39,241 bases of DNA from Clostridia bacterium (GTDB lineage Bacteria; Bacillota; Clostridia; Oscillospirales; CAG-272). The stretch is from contig JAGALA010000036.1 in the NCBI GenBank assembly GCA_017625935.1, forward strand, positions 1-39,241, given 5' to 3'. Below are positions 31,702-38,984 of this stretch, piece by piece (positions within the stretch are counted from its first letter, which is position 1; every line of letters starts with the position of its first letter). The notes under the pieces were generated by a model that worked only from the letters and a program-made list of their open reading frames with translations, was not told where the DNA came from and did not search any database. The translations under genes were made by a program, and so were the position numbers.

Positions 31702-32263
31702 AGAAAATTGCCCCCAATACTCCCGAAAAAATTATTAAAATTATAGGTGAAGCTTGTTTTTTTCTGATTTTTTTGTAAATGAATGATGTGAGCCAGCAAA
31801 GTGCTAAAATTATCACGCCGAAAAAGTCAATACTCGGTGTGCTCTTGACCGATTGAATTCCGAAAATCAAGTTCAGGCATAAAATCACGCTCATACCGAG
31901 GATTAAGCCGACAATTGAGGGGCGCATACCGTCAAGCGTGGCACGCACCGCACGCAGCTTGAGCAAATTTCCGAGCAGCGCGGCGACAACTAAAATTATG
32001 ATAAAGGAAGGCAGCACAACGCCGAGTGTGGCAAGCAGACCTCCGAAAAAGCCGCCCTGTGACGCGCCGACAAACGTGGCGATATTAACCGCGATAGGAC
32101 CGGGGGTGGACTCAGCCACACCAACAAGGTTGAGTAGCTCCGCCTCGGTGAGCCAGCCGTGCCCTACGCATTCATCGTGAATAAGCGAAATCATACCAAG
32201 ACCGCCGCCAAAGGAAAGCGCACCGACTTTAAGAAAGGATATAAAAAGCTCAAGATAAATCAT
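31688..32263 (-). CDS. Chromate transporter family half (CHR), second subunit
   Basis: A 191-residue short-chain CHR protein with the signature FISFLKVGALSFGGGLGMISLIHDECV and the TPGPIAVNIATFVG loop, then several membrane helices. Short-chain members usually occur as adjacent pairs that act together; this one overlaps its partner by 4 bp. The family's known role is chromate efflux, but the substrate of gut members is uncertain. Confidence 0.9.
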   Translation of the reverse strand: MIYLELFISFLKVGALSFGGGLGMISLIHDECVGHGWLTEAELLNLVGVAESTPGPIAVNIATFVGASQGGFFGGLLATLGVVLPSFIIILVVAALLGNLLKLRAVRATLDGMRPSIVGLILGMSVILCLNLIFGIQSVKSTPSIDFFGVIILALCWLTSFIYKKIRKKQASPIILIIFSGVLGAIFYGIC

Positions 32264-32847
32264 TTGCTCCCTCCTCCTTTCCTCTCCTTGATATACTTAA
32301 CAAGGAAAATAACAAGCCCGATTCCGCCGCTTATTAAGATATAAAAAACGGCTGAGAAGGAAACGGAAAAGATGGAAAAAAGCACCATCAGTGTCGCAGT
32401 TACGCATAAAATCACAATATTCACGGGAGATTTTTTAAGCTGCTTCAGCATCTTTATTCCCGCAGAAAGAATGATATAAATTACCGCAATTTGTATGCCG
32501 CGGAAGGCATTTGCAACCCACGTAATTTCGAGGAAGCGGTCAAAAAAAAGCGAGATAATAAAGATAACCAAAAAGGACGGGGCGCACATACCGAGGGTGG
32601 ATAAAAGCGCACCGATAAAGCCGCACCTTTTGTAGCCAATGTAGGTTGACATATTTATGGCGATAGGCCCGGGGGTTGACTCGGCAACCGCGACAACGTC
32701 CATAAATTCATCGTGGGAAAGATATTTTCGTTTTTCGGTAAACTCGCCATGCAGCATGCTTATCATAGCGTATCCGCCGCCAAACGTAAAAAAGCCTGTC
32801 TTCATCATCACAAGCATTAATTTCAGCGCCGAAATAAGCTTTTTCAT
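32260..32847 (-). CDS. Chromate transporter family half (CHR), first subunit
   Basis: A 195-residue short-chain CHR protein: MMKTGFFTFGGGYAMISMLHGEF, VAVAESTPGPIAINMSTYIGYK, and hydrophobic helices to the end. First gene of a three-gene unit with its twin and the GH127 gene. The ribosome site is GGGGGGAT. About half of the residues of the signature regions match the second subunit, consistent with an old duplication. Confidence 0.9.
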   Translation of the reverse strand: MKKLISALKLMLVMMKTGFFTFGGGYAMISMLHGEFTEKRKYLSHDEFMDVVAVAESTPGPIAINMSTYIGYKRCGFIGALLSTLGMCAPSFLVIFIISLFFDRFLEITWVANAFRGIQIAVIYIILSAGIKMLKQLKKSPVNIVILCVTATLMVLFSIFSVSFSAVFYILISGGIGLVIFLVKYIKERKGGGSK

Positions 32848-32879
32848 AAAATCCCCCCTTTGAATTTCTTATATAAAAT

Positions 32880-32908
32880 ATTATATCATTACGGCAATTC
32901 AAATGCAA
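32880..32908 (-). promoter_or_regulatory. Promoter of the CHR-GH127 unit
   Basis: TTGCAT (32903-32908), 17 bp, TATAAT (32880-32885) on the minus strand. Confidence 0.65.
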
Positions 32909-32939
32909 GATTTAATTGGACGCAAATTACGCGTTCTTC

Positions 32940-33275
32940 ATACAACGCGCGCGTTGATTTATCCGTAGGGGGCGACGTCCTCGACGCCCCGTTTTGCGAC
33001 GTTCTCGACGTCCCATTTCAATCGGTACGCACCCAACAATGCGGGAGGGAGTATGCAACCTGCGGTTGATGATATGCACGCAAATTGCGTGATGATATAC
33101 ACACATACGTGTGATGATATTCAATGCGTTGCATTGATGATATACAACGCTGCGCGTTGATTAACGGGACGTCGAGGGCGCCGTCCCCTACGGAAAAACG
33201 ATAAACAATTCGTAGGGCGGGGGCTTGTCTCCCGCCGTTTCATCGGTACGCACCCAACAAGACGGGAGCCCTACG
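32940..33275. repeat. Repeat island: GACGTC modules and a GATGATAT hairpin array
   Basis: GTAGGGG/GACGTC module (32965-33030), a GGGAGG block, then an array joined by GATGATAT: AACCTGCGGTT (33057), ACGCAAATTGCGT (33078), ACACATACGTGT (33101), CAATGCGTTGCATTG (33122), AACGCTGCGCGTT (33146). A second module and a GTAGGGCGGGGGC hairpin (33212-33239) follow. No gene is seen. Confidence 0.8.
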
Positions 33276-33280
33276 TTATA

Positions 33281-33316
33281 AAAAAACGCACACGGCTTTT
33301 CCGTGTGCGTTTTTTT
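33281..33316 (-). terminator. Terminator of the LRR protein gene
   Basis: ACGCACACGG pairs with CCGTGTGCGT and is flanked by A and T runs; it ends 3 bp from the stop codon. Confidence 0.88.
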
Positions 33317-33318
33317 AA

Positions 33319-35115
33319 TTATTTTCCTAACATTTCGTTATACGAAGCGTAGTAGTATTTTGAGCCATCGCTCGGTGCGGCAATTTGCAGGTATGCGCAC
33401 TCTTGCGTGCCGCCTGCGGCGGTTGTCTTAATGAACGCGCCCATTGCAAAGGCTATCGTTTTTTGGTTGTCATCGAAGCCTGCCATCTTTATTCTGAAAA
33501 TCGAGTAGTCGGTGTCGGTCATATCAGCGGCAATAACGCCATTCAGGGCATTGCCCTCGCTGTCGAAAACATCGTTTTCGCCAAGGGTACTTTCAAGTGC
33601 GGCAAAAACACCGAAGTTAACTGTCTTGCCCATTGTTTCCTCGTAGTCCAAAACGGCAGCCTTATTTACCTTGAAGCCAATGTCAACGCCCGCTGCGCCC
33701 TCCTCGGCAATAGAATAACCGAGAGAAACGATAAGTGCAGGTACTGCCTCAGCTACTTCGTGGCCGCAGCCCGCGCTTGTGCAGATGCTTGTTTTTTTGC
33801 CCTCATTGCCAAAGCCGTTTTCATATACGATAGCTACATCATAATTATGCTGTGGGTTTTCCTTTTTTGCAGAAAGACCGCAGTCCGAGCAAAGGATAAC
33901 GCAAGGATTCTCGTCTGACGCGTGCTCGCCGTTTAATGCAAGTGATGCACAGTAGTTTTCAACCACGGTGTGGGCCGTTATTGTTTGTCCCACGGTGTAA
34001 TTATATGCATCCTTATAGTCAACCACGCTCGCGCCTGTTACACCCGAGAAGGTGTTAGCTGCGATAAAGCTCTCTGCTGTCACGCCATCGCCTATCAAAA
34101 CGTATTCGATCTTTGCGCTTGAATCACGGAATGGGTAATTCTCGCCGAATTTAACGTTGCTTTGCACGTAAACCGTAAAGGTCTTTATATCCTGATTTCT
34201 TCTTGTGGAGTGGAATGCTTCGTCCGCTATCGCGGTTACAGATGCGGGGAGTACGATTGACTGCATTTTATAGCAATGCGCAAACGCCTTGGAAGGAATT
34301 TCCGTGAGGTTCGGCGGCAAAATAACCTCGGTGAGGTTGTCGCTGTTTGATGCGAAGTTTGCCTTTAATTTTGTCAAGCTTGTGCAGCCGCTTAAATCAA
34401 GCTTGGTGATATTGTCGTTATCGGTGAACGGTCCGCCGTAGCCGCCGCCAACCAAGGTTAAATTAGCGCACTTTGAAAGGTCAAACTCGCTAAAGCCCGT
34501 TTTCTGGAAGGAATATTCCTGTATTTTTTCAAGCGTGGATGGGAAAACAACCGTGCCGCTAAGCGAGGTACAGCCGTTGAATGCGTGACCGCCGATCTCT
34601 GTCATACCCTCGACAAGTATAAGCTCGTTTGTAGCTACCATGCTTGAGCAGCTTGCAAAGGAGCTTCCCGCAAGCTTTCTGAACTTAGGGAAGGTTATTT
34701 CAGTCAAGCTTGTGCAGTTCGAGAAATTGCCCTTTCTTATCTCAACGATACAGTTAGGGTTAAAGGTTATCTTTTCTACCGAGCATTTTGTGAAAATATT
34801 GTCACCGCTGATAAAAAACGTGTCGGTTGCTTCAAATGTAATGGTTTTTAAGCTCGTTGCCTCACCGAAAAGGAAGTTTGCCTCAAGCCCGTCAATTTCA
34901 TCGGGGAAAATAACGTCGGTTACGTCATTTTTTGAGTAGCCGCTATTAAAGCCCGTTATTTGAACTACCCCGTTTTTAGTTTGAACATTAAATACATCTT
35001 CAAGATCAGCCTTTTCGCCGCTTGTCAGGGTAACCTCATTTGATGCGCTGACGGTAAGCGCAAGAAGGCAAACGAAAAGACAAGCAATCAAAGCGAATAA
35101 AATTTTCTTTTTCAT
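33319..35115 (-). CDS. Secreted leucine-rich repeat (BspA-like, LRR_5) protein
   Basis: A 598-residue surface or secreted protein. Signal peptide 1-24 (MKKKILFALIACLFVCLLALTVSA). LRR_5 repeats run from about 55 to 350, recognisable as TSLKTITFEA, CTSLTEITFPKF, CTSLSGTVVFPSTLEKIQEYSF, NLTEVILPPNLTEIPSKAFAHC and MQSIVLPASVTAIADEAFHS. A Cys-containing segment (about 390-440: CVILCSDCGLSAKKENPQHNYD...CTSAGCGH) resembles the repeats in the 37519 lipoprotein. The last 150 residues are a conserved-looking domain that I cannot name. A binding role at the cell surface is the usual inference. Confidence 0.88.
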   Translation of the reverse strand: MKKKILFALIACLFVCLLALTVSASNEVTLTSGEKADLEDVFNVQTKNGVVQITGFNSGYSKNDVTDVIFPDEIDGLEANFLFGEATSLKTITFEATDTFFISGDNIFTKCSVEKITFNPNCIVEIRKGNFSNCTSLTEITFPKFRKLAGSSFASCSSMVATNELILVEGMTEIGGHAFNGCTSLSGTVVFPSTLEKIQEYSFQKTGFSEFDLSKCANLTLVGGGYGGPFTDNDNITKLDLSGCTSLTKLKANFASNSDNLTEVILPPNLTEIPSKAFAHCYKMQSIVLPASVTAIADEAFHSTRRNQDIKTFTVYVQSNVKFGENYPFRDSSAKIEYVLIGDGVTAESFIAANTFSGVTGASVVDYKDAYNYTVGQTITAHTVVENYCASLALNGEHASDENPCVILCSDCGLSAKKENPQHNYDVAIVYENGFGNEGKKTSICTSAGCGHEVAEAVPALIVSLGYSIAEEGAAGVDIGFKVNKAAVLDYEETMGKTVNFGVFAALESTLGENDVFDSEGNALNGVIAADMTDTDYSIFRIKMAGFDDNQKTIAFAMGAFIKTTAAGGTQECAYLQIAAPSDGSKYYYASYNEMLGK

Positions 35116-35147
35116 AATTCTCTCCTTTTGAATTATTATTCATTTTG

Positions 35148-35176
35148 AGTATATCATAATGTTCTGCGTTTTTCAA
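35148..35176 (-). promoter_or_regulatory. Promoter of the LRR protein gene
   Basis: TTGAAA (35171-35176), 17 bp, TATACT (35148-35153) on the minus strand. Confidence 0.75.
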
Positions 35177-35205
35177 GATTTTCGAAAGTTGTTTGTAGAT
35201 TTTTC

Positions 35206-35234
35206 TTGATTTTTGAAAATCGGTGATATATAAT
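35206..35234 (+). promoter_or_regulatory. Promoter of the dual-HTH regulator gene
   Basis: TTGATT (35206-35211), 17 bp, TATAAT (35229-35234). Divergent from the LRR gene promoter. Confidence 0.75.
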
Positions 35235-35244
35235 TTAGGTGTGA

Positions 35245-35291
35245 TTTCGTTTGAGCGAAAGAAAAACGGAGAAAAATTTCGTTTAAGCGAA
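35245..35291 (+). promoter_or_regulatory. Twin hairpin/operator-like repeats in the regulator leader
   Basis: TTTCGTTTGAGCGAAA (35245-35260) and TTTCGTTTAAGCGAA (35277-35291) are 32 bp apart, about three helical turns. Each also forms a small TTCG/CGAA hairpin. The first starts about 10 bp after the -10 box, a position suited to repression or to control in the mRNA. Confidence 0.55.
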
Positions 35292-35318
35292 GACTTTTTA
35301 GTGATGCGAGGTATAAAA

Positions 35319-36533
35319 ATGATAACAGTTAAGGAAGCGGCAGAAAAATGGGGAGTAACCCCGCGCCGCGTTCAAGGACTTTGCAAAGAGGGCAAAATCA
35401 AGGGTGCGACAAGATGGGAGCGCACGTGGATGATTCCTGCACACGCGGTTTTGCCAAGCGCGGCAAAGGGCGAAATTCCCACAATGCCAATGCCGAGAAA
35501 GAGCCCTTTTCTTGATATGACGAATATATACAGTGAGGCGGGCAAGGCGGACGAGAGCATTATGCTTTTTGAGAATAACATCGAGGCACACGAGCTTTTC
35601 GAGGCGCAAATTGCATACCGCCGCGGCGAGATTGAGCGAGTTTACGACAAGGCAAGATACTTTCTTAACTCCCATTCGGGCTTTTATGCAATTCTCGGTG
35701 GCGGTATGCTCCTTGCACAATGTGCTATCTGGCGAGGAGATTTGCAGCTTTGGAACGAGGCAAAGCGCCATATTTGCGAAGCCCCCTGTAAGAGCCAGTC
35801 ACAGCGCGAGATTGTTTCCCTGTCGCTTGCCGTTATTGACAGTTCAATTTACGATAACCACGACTTTCCCGAATGGTTTATGCGCGGAAATTTCGAGGCG
35901 TTACCGCCCGACGCGCACCCCTGTGCAAAGGTTTTCTACATTAAATATCTATATATGTCGGCGTTTGAGGTTGCCTCAAGGCAGGTTGAAAGGGAGGGCC
36001 TTAGCGGTCTGGCTCTTATGAAAACGATCCCGAACGCCATAGAGCCGCTCATTTCCCAAGCGGTGGTTGACAAAACCGTAATCCCCGAGATATTTTTGCG
36101 CCTTTCCTGCGCCGTTGCGTATCACAACACAGGCGCAAAGGAGCTTGCAATAAAGCACATCGACAAGGCAATTGCCTTAGCATTGCCCGACGGTCTTTTC
36201 GGCATTTTGGTTGAGTACGTGCGCCATTTTGACGGTCTTTTGGAGGAGCGCCTTGCTCTTATCGATGAGAGCGCGCTCGCGGTTGTCAAGGAGCTTTACC
36301 GCACGTACAGCATCGGCTGGTCGCGTCTTAGCGGCGCGGTACGAAACCGCTACGTTGCATCAAACCTCACCTCACGTGAGCGCGAGGTTGCAAAGCTTGC
36401 CGCGTTTGGCTTTACCTCAAAGGAAATTTCGTCAATGCTCTATATTTCCGAGTCGACGGTGAAGCAAACGGTCTTAAGAGTCGTTCAAAAAACGGGCGTT
36501 AAAGACCGAAGCGAATTTTCAAGTATTCTCTAG
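35319..36533 (+). CDS. Regulator with N-terminal Xis/MerR-like HTH and C-terminal LuxR HTH
   Basis: A 404-residue protein. Residues 1-45 (MITVKEAAEKWGVTPRRVQGLCKEGKIKGATRWERTWMIP) form an excisionase/MerR-type helix-turn-helix. The middle (about 60-335) is helical, with repeat-like segments suggesting a TPR-type sensor. The end is a LuxR-type HTH (LTSREREVAKLAAFGFTSKEISSMLYISESTVKQTVLRVVQKTG). I chose the start at 35319 because GAGGT lies 6 bp upstream; longer in-frame starts overlap the promoter. The last 19 codons, including the stop, are repeated 192 bp downstream as a relic. A target could be the divergent LRR gene (inference). Confidence 0.85.
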   Translation: MITVKEAAEKWGVTPRRVQGLCKEGKIKGATRWERTWMIPAHAVLPSAAKGEIPTMPMPRKSPFLDMTNIYSEAGKADESIMLFENNIEAHELFEAQIAYRRGEIERVYDKARYFLNSHSGFYAILGGGMLLAQCAIWRGDLQLWNEAKRHICEAPCKSQSQREIVSLSLAVIDSSIYDNHDFPEWFMRGNFEALPPDAHPCAKVFYIKYLYMSAFEVASRQVEREGLSGLALMKTIPNAIEPLISQAVVDKTVIPEIFLRLSCAVAYHNTGAKELAIKHIDKAIALALPDGLFGILVEYVRHFDGLLEERLALIDESALAVVKELYRTYSIGWSRLSGAVRNRYVASNLTSREREVAKLAAFGFTSKEISSMLYISESTVKQTVLRVVQKTGVKDRSEFSSIL

Positions 36534-36668
36534 TAGGGGAGGATATTATCCTCCCGCCTTGTTGGGTGCGCAAATGCACACCTCATCCACCGCTTACAAA
36601 GCAGTTCTAAAACCCAAAGATGTTCGTTGCGGTCCCCCTTCCCCACTGGGGAAGGCTCTTCCGTTTCA
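36534..36668 (+). mobile_element. Repeat insert between regulator gene and its duplicated end
   Basis: Begins with a GTAGGGG-type hairpin (GGGGAGGATA/TTATCCTCCC) and GTTGGGTGCGC. A miniature element follows (36583-36668): ACACCTCATCCACCGC (A end), inner CTTACAAAG and CGTTGCGG, and hairpin B CCTTCCCC-ACT-GGGGAAGG next to the relic. Same orientation relative to the gene as at mscL. Confidence 0.75.
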
Positions 36669-36725
36669 CGAGTCGTTCAAAAAACGGGCGTCAAGGACCG
36701 AAGTGAGTTTTCAAGCATTCTATAA
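36669..36725 (+). pseudogene. Relic: last 19 codons of the regulator gene
   Basis: Aligns to 36477-36533 and reads RVVQKTGVKDRSEFSSIL-stop. The two copies differ at eight codons, all synonymous (AGA/CGA, GTT/GTC, AAA/AAG, AGC/AGT, GAA/GAG, AGT/AGC, CTC/CTA, TAG/TAA). The gene's terminator follows the relic at 36729. Confidence 0.88.
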
Positions 36726-36728
36726 ATC

Positions 36729-36759
36729 AAAAAAGAGAGCCGACAAGGTTCTCTTTTTT
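36729..36759 (+). terminator. Terminator after the regulator relic
   Basis: AAAAAAGAGAGCC pairs with GGTTCTCTTTTTT (one mismatch/wobble), followed by an array. It lies 4 bp after the relic stop codon, as expected for the ancestral gene end. Confidence 0.82.
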
Positions 36760-36768
36760 GAATGAATT

Positions 36769-36839
36769 GACACAGAGTGTCATGAATTGTTTCGTTGCAA
36801 CATGAATTGAAGCAGAGCTTCATAAATTGTCCTGCGGAC
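36769..36839 (+). repeat. Hairpin array, ATGAATT linker, after the regulator gene
   Basis: GACACAGAGTGTC (36769), GTTTCGTTGCAAC (36789, one broken pair), GAAGCAGAGCTTC (36809), GTCCTGCGGAC (36829). Linkers are ATGAATT or ATAAATT on the regulator strand. Confidence 0.82.
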
Positions 36840-36865
36840 ATTAATTGCATAAACGGATTATACGC

Positions 36866-37060
36866 CATTTGTAGGGGACGGCGCCCTCGACGTCCCGCAA
36901 CAACCGATACGTGCAAAACAAACGATAAACCGTAGGTGAAGGGTTCTCCTTCCCATTCGGTTTGGTACACCTTATAGCGCGCTTGCAACTAAAGAAACTC
37001 CTTCCGTCACGACAAGTCGTGCCACCTCCCTCAAAGATGGAGGCAAGGTCTTTTAGCACA
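36866..37060. repeat. GACGTC module and a short two-hairpin element
   Basis: GTAGGGGACGGCG...CGACGTCCC (36872-36898) belongs to the dispersed module family. At 36993-37045 lies a compact miniature element: CTCCTTCCGTCA, CACGACAAGTCGTG and CCTCCCTCAAAGATGGAGG. It matches the right half of the 117-bp repeats. No gene. Confidence 0.65.
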
Positions 37061-37122
37061 TTATAGTACACAAAAAATGGACCGAAAAATGTGATTTTGG
37101 GTGATGTTTTTTTCATAAATTT

Positions 37123-37154
37123 TCCCGTATACTATTTTTAGATGGTATACGGGA
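37123..37154 (+). promoter_or_regulatory. Inverted repeat over a -10-like box upstream of the 37206 gene
   Basis: TCCCGTATAC (37123-37132) and GTATACGGGA (37145-37154) form a perfect 10-bp inverted repeat with 12 bp between. TATACT (37128-37133) inside the left arm fits a -10 box with a weak TGTTTT -35 (37105-37110). A T5 run follows, so a terminator or attenuator is also possible. Confidence 0.55.
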
Positions 37155-37205
37155 TTTTTGTATGCCGCAAAAGGTGCAAGCTGCATCTAAAAGGGAGGAT
37201 TCTCT

Positions 37206-37514
37206 ATGCATAAGATAAGAGACGGAGATTTATATAGGGTGGTGGAGCTTTTCGGTCGGCGGTTTGAATTGCGCTACGGCTACTACGAGGAGTACGAAAG
37301 GCACTCGGGCGAGCCTGTGCCCATTTACCCCGATTTTAAGAAAAGCCCCGTTTATAGCGAGGACGGGCGCCCGTTTGTGACGCAAATGCAGGAGCTTTGC
37401 GCTCACGGAGAAAGCAAATTCACCGACGGCTGCTGTGTCGACTGCAAGCATTATTCTCACGGTGACGATTTAATCGGAATTTGCACCAACGAAAAAAATA
37501 TGAAAGGTAACTGA
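37206..37514 (+). CDS. Small Cys-rich conserved-looking protein, unknown
   Basis: A 102-residue soluble protein: a charged N-terminal half (LYRVVELFGRRFELRYGYYEEYER), then PIYPDF and PFVTQMQELCAH, and a C-terminal cluster DGCCVDCKHYSHGDDLIGIC. Five Cys and several His could bind zinc or an Fe-S centre. AAGGGAGG precedes the start. The next gene begins 4 bp after its stop codon, so they are cotranscribed. I do not recognise a named family. Confidence 0.75.
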   Translation: MHKIRDGDLYRVVELFGRRFELRYGYYEEYERHSGEPVPIYPDFKKSPVYSEDGRPFVTQMQELCAHGESKFTDGCCVDCKHYSHGDDLIGICTNEKNMKGN

Positions 37515-37518
37515 CACT

Positions 37519-38805
37519 ATGAAAAGGCTGAAATTTTTACTTATCACATCTTGCGTTTTGCTTCTTTTCACACTTGCCTTGACCTCTTGCGGCGAGTGCG
37601 CGCATGACTACGACAACGAATGTGACGATGTTTGCAACAAGTGCGAAGCAGAGCGCGAGGTGGGCGACCATCTTTGGACTACATCCGATATTGACGCCTG
37701 CTCGGTAAGGGCGAGTTGCACGCTTTGCGGTCTTGGCGAGGGTGAAACGGTGCTCCACTCATACGATAATGACTGTGACCCGAGCTGCAACGGATGTGGC
37801 AAGACACGCGACGCATCCCACAATCCAAACGCGGACGACGGAGATTGCACAACTGCGATTGACTGTACCGTTTGCGACGGAATTGCCATCCCTGCAAAGG
37901 AAGCACACACTATGGGCATAGATGACGAAGACTGCTCCACCGCTATAACCTGTGCAGATTGCGACTACGTTTTCACCGAGCCAAAGGAGCACGTGTACAA
38001 CAATTTCTTTAATACAAACGACTTAGCGCACTGGTACTACTGCTCAAACGAGGGCTGCATATCACAAAAGGATTATAGTGAGCACTACGGCGAGGACGAC
38101 GGAGATTGCACAACGTCTGTTTCGTGCGAGACCTGCGGTTGGACATACATAAAAGCAATGGAAAGCCACAACCTTGACGAAAGCTACACCTGCACCGTGT
38201 GCGGCACTTGCACAATGGAATCAAGCGTTTTGGTAAACGGCGAAAAGACGTATTTTGAAAATCTTTACGAGGCGGTAAGCTACGCCCAGAGCCAAGAGGG
38301 CTGCGTTGTTACTTTGGAAAGCAATTGCTCGTTGACAGCGGATTTTCCCATTGACGTAACAGATGGCAAATTCACAATTGACTTAAACGGCAAAGCCATC
38401 GGCAGAACGAGCATTTCATTATACGTTTCAGGCGGCGACGTAACGGTAATTGACTCCAAGGGTGGCGGAAGCGCACGCAACATACAGGTACAGGGCGGCA
38501 AGCTGACAATTGAAAGCGGCACGTTTGGCGAGCTTATAGCAACAAAAGGAACAACAAGCAGCACCGTAATAATAAAGGGCGGCAGCTTCTCAAGTGTGAG
38601 CGCAAATGATAAGGATTCGTCACTAACCATTTCCGGCGGTAGCTTTGAAGCAATCACCTGCTTTAATTTTCAATTTTCCCCCGATGATTTCTTGGCAGAC
38701 GGCTACGCCTACTACGACAGCGACGGCAACGTGCTTGACGAGTACATCCTCGATTCAACTATATATAGGCTGTCAAATGTTACGGTTGGCAAAATCGCAG
38801 AGTGA
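37519..38805 (+). CDS. Lipoprotein with Cys/His repeat units and a beta-helix-like end
   Basis: A 428-residue lipoprotein: lipobox LALTSC, then about six Cys-rich units such as HDYDNECDDVCNKCE, SYDNDCDPSCNGCGK, GDCTTAIDCTVCDG, EDCSTAITCADCDY and GDCTTSVSCETCGW (to about residue 235). The last 190 residues have short beta-strand repeats (SLYVSGGDVTVIDSKGG, GGKLTIESGTFGEL, VIIKGGSFSSV, SLTISGGSFEAI), typical of right-handed beta-helix surface proteins. Function unknown; the Cys units may form disulfides or bind metal outside the cell. Cotranscribed with the 37206 gene. A hairpin array begins 5 bp after the stop. Confidence 0.82.
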   Translation: MKRLKFLLITSCVLLLFTLALTSCGECAHDYDNECDDVCNKCEAEREVGDHLWTTSDIDACSVRASCTLCGLGEGETVLHSYDNDCDPSCNGCGKTRDASHNPNADDGDCTTAIDCTVCDGIAIPAKEAHTMGIDDEDCSTAITCADCDYVFTEPKEHVYNNFFNTNDLAHWYYCSNEGCISQKDYSEHYGEDDGDCTTSVSCETCGWTYIKAMESHNLDESYTCTVCGTCTMESSVLVNGEKTYFENLYEAVSYAQSQEGCVVTLESNCSLTADFPIDVTDGKFTIDLNGKAIGRTSISLYVSGGDVTVIDSKGGGSARNIQVQGGKLTIESGTFGELIATKGTTSSTVIIKGGSFSSVSANDKDSSLTISGGSFEAITCFNFQFSPDDFLADGYAYYDSDGNVLDEYILDSTIYRLSNVTVGKIAE

Positions 38806-38810
38806 AAAGA

Positions 38811-38984
38811 TGCAACCTGCGGTTGATGATGTGCACACTCCGTGTGATGAATTGCGTAAACGCATGAATTGACACCTTGTGTCATAAATTGGCTAACGCC
38901 ATGAATTGTTGCAGAGCAACGTGAATTGATTCAAATCTTCTAAGACAGGGGACGGACGATATCCAATGCGTTGCATTGATGATA
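38811..38984 (+). repeat. Hairpin array, copy 3 of the 173-bp repeat (inverted)
   Basis: Reverse complement of 2-174 with few changes. CACACTCCGTGTG (38834), GCGTAAACGC (38854), GACACCTTGTGTC (38871), GGCTAACGCC (38891), GTTGCAGAGCAAC (38908), GATTCAAATC (38928). Within these six hairpins the change from copy 1 is in a loop (CTT for TTT). Confidence 0.9.

Noticed and set aside
36669..36765. Plus-strand frame of 68 codons over the regulator relic
   Set aside because: It is in a different frame from the relic coding sense; the relic itself explains the sequence.
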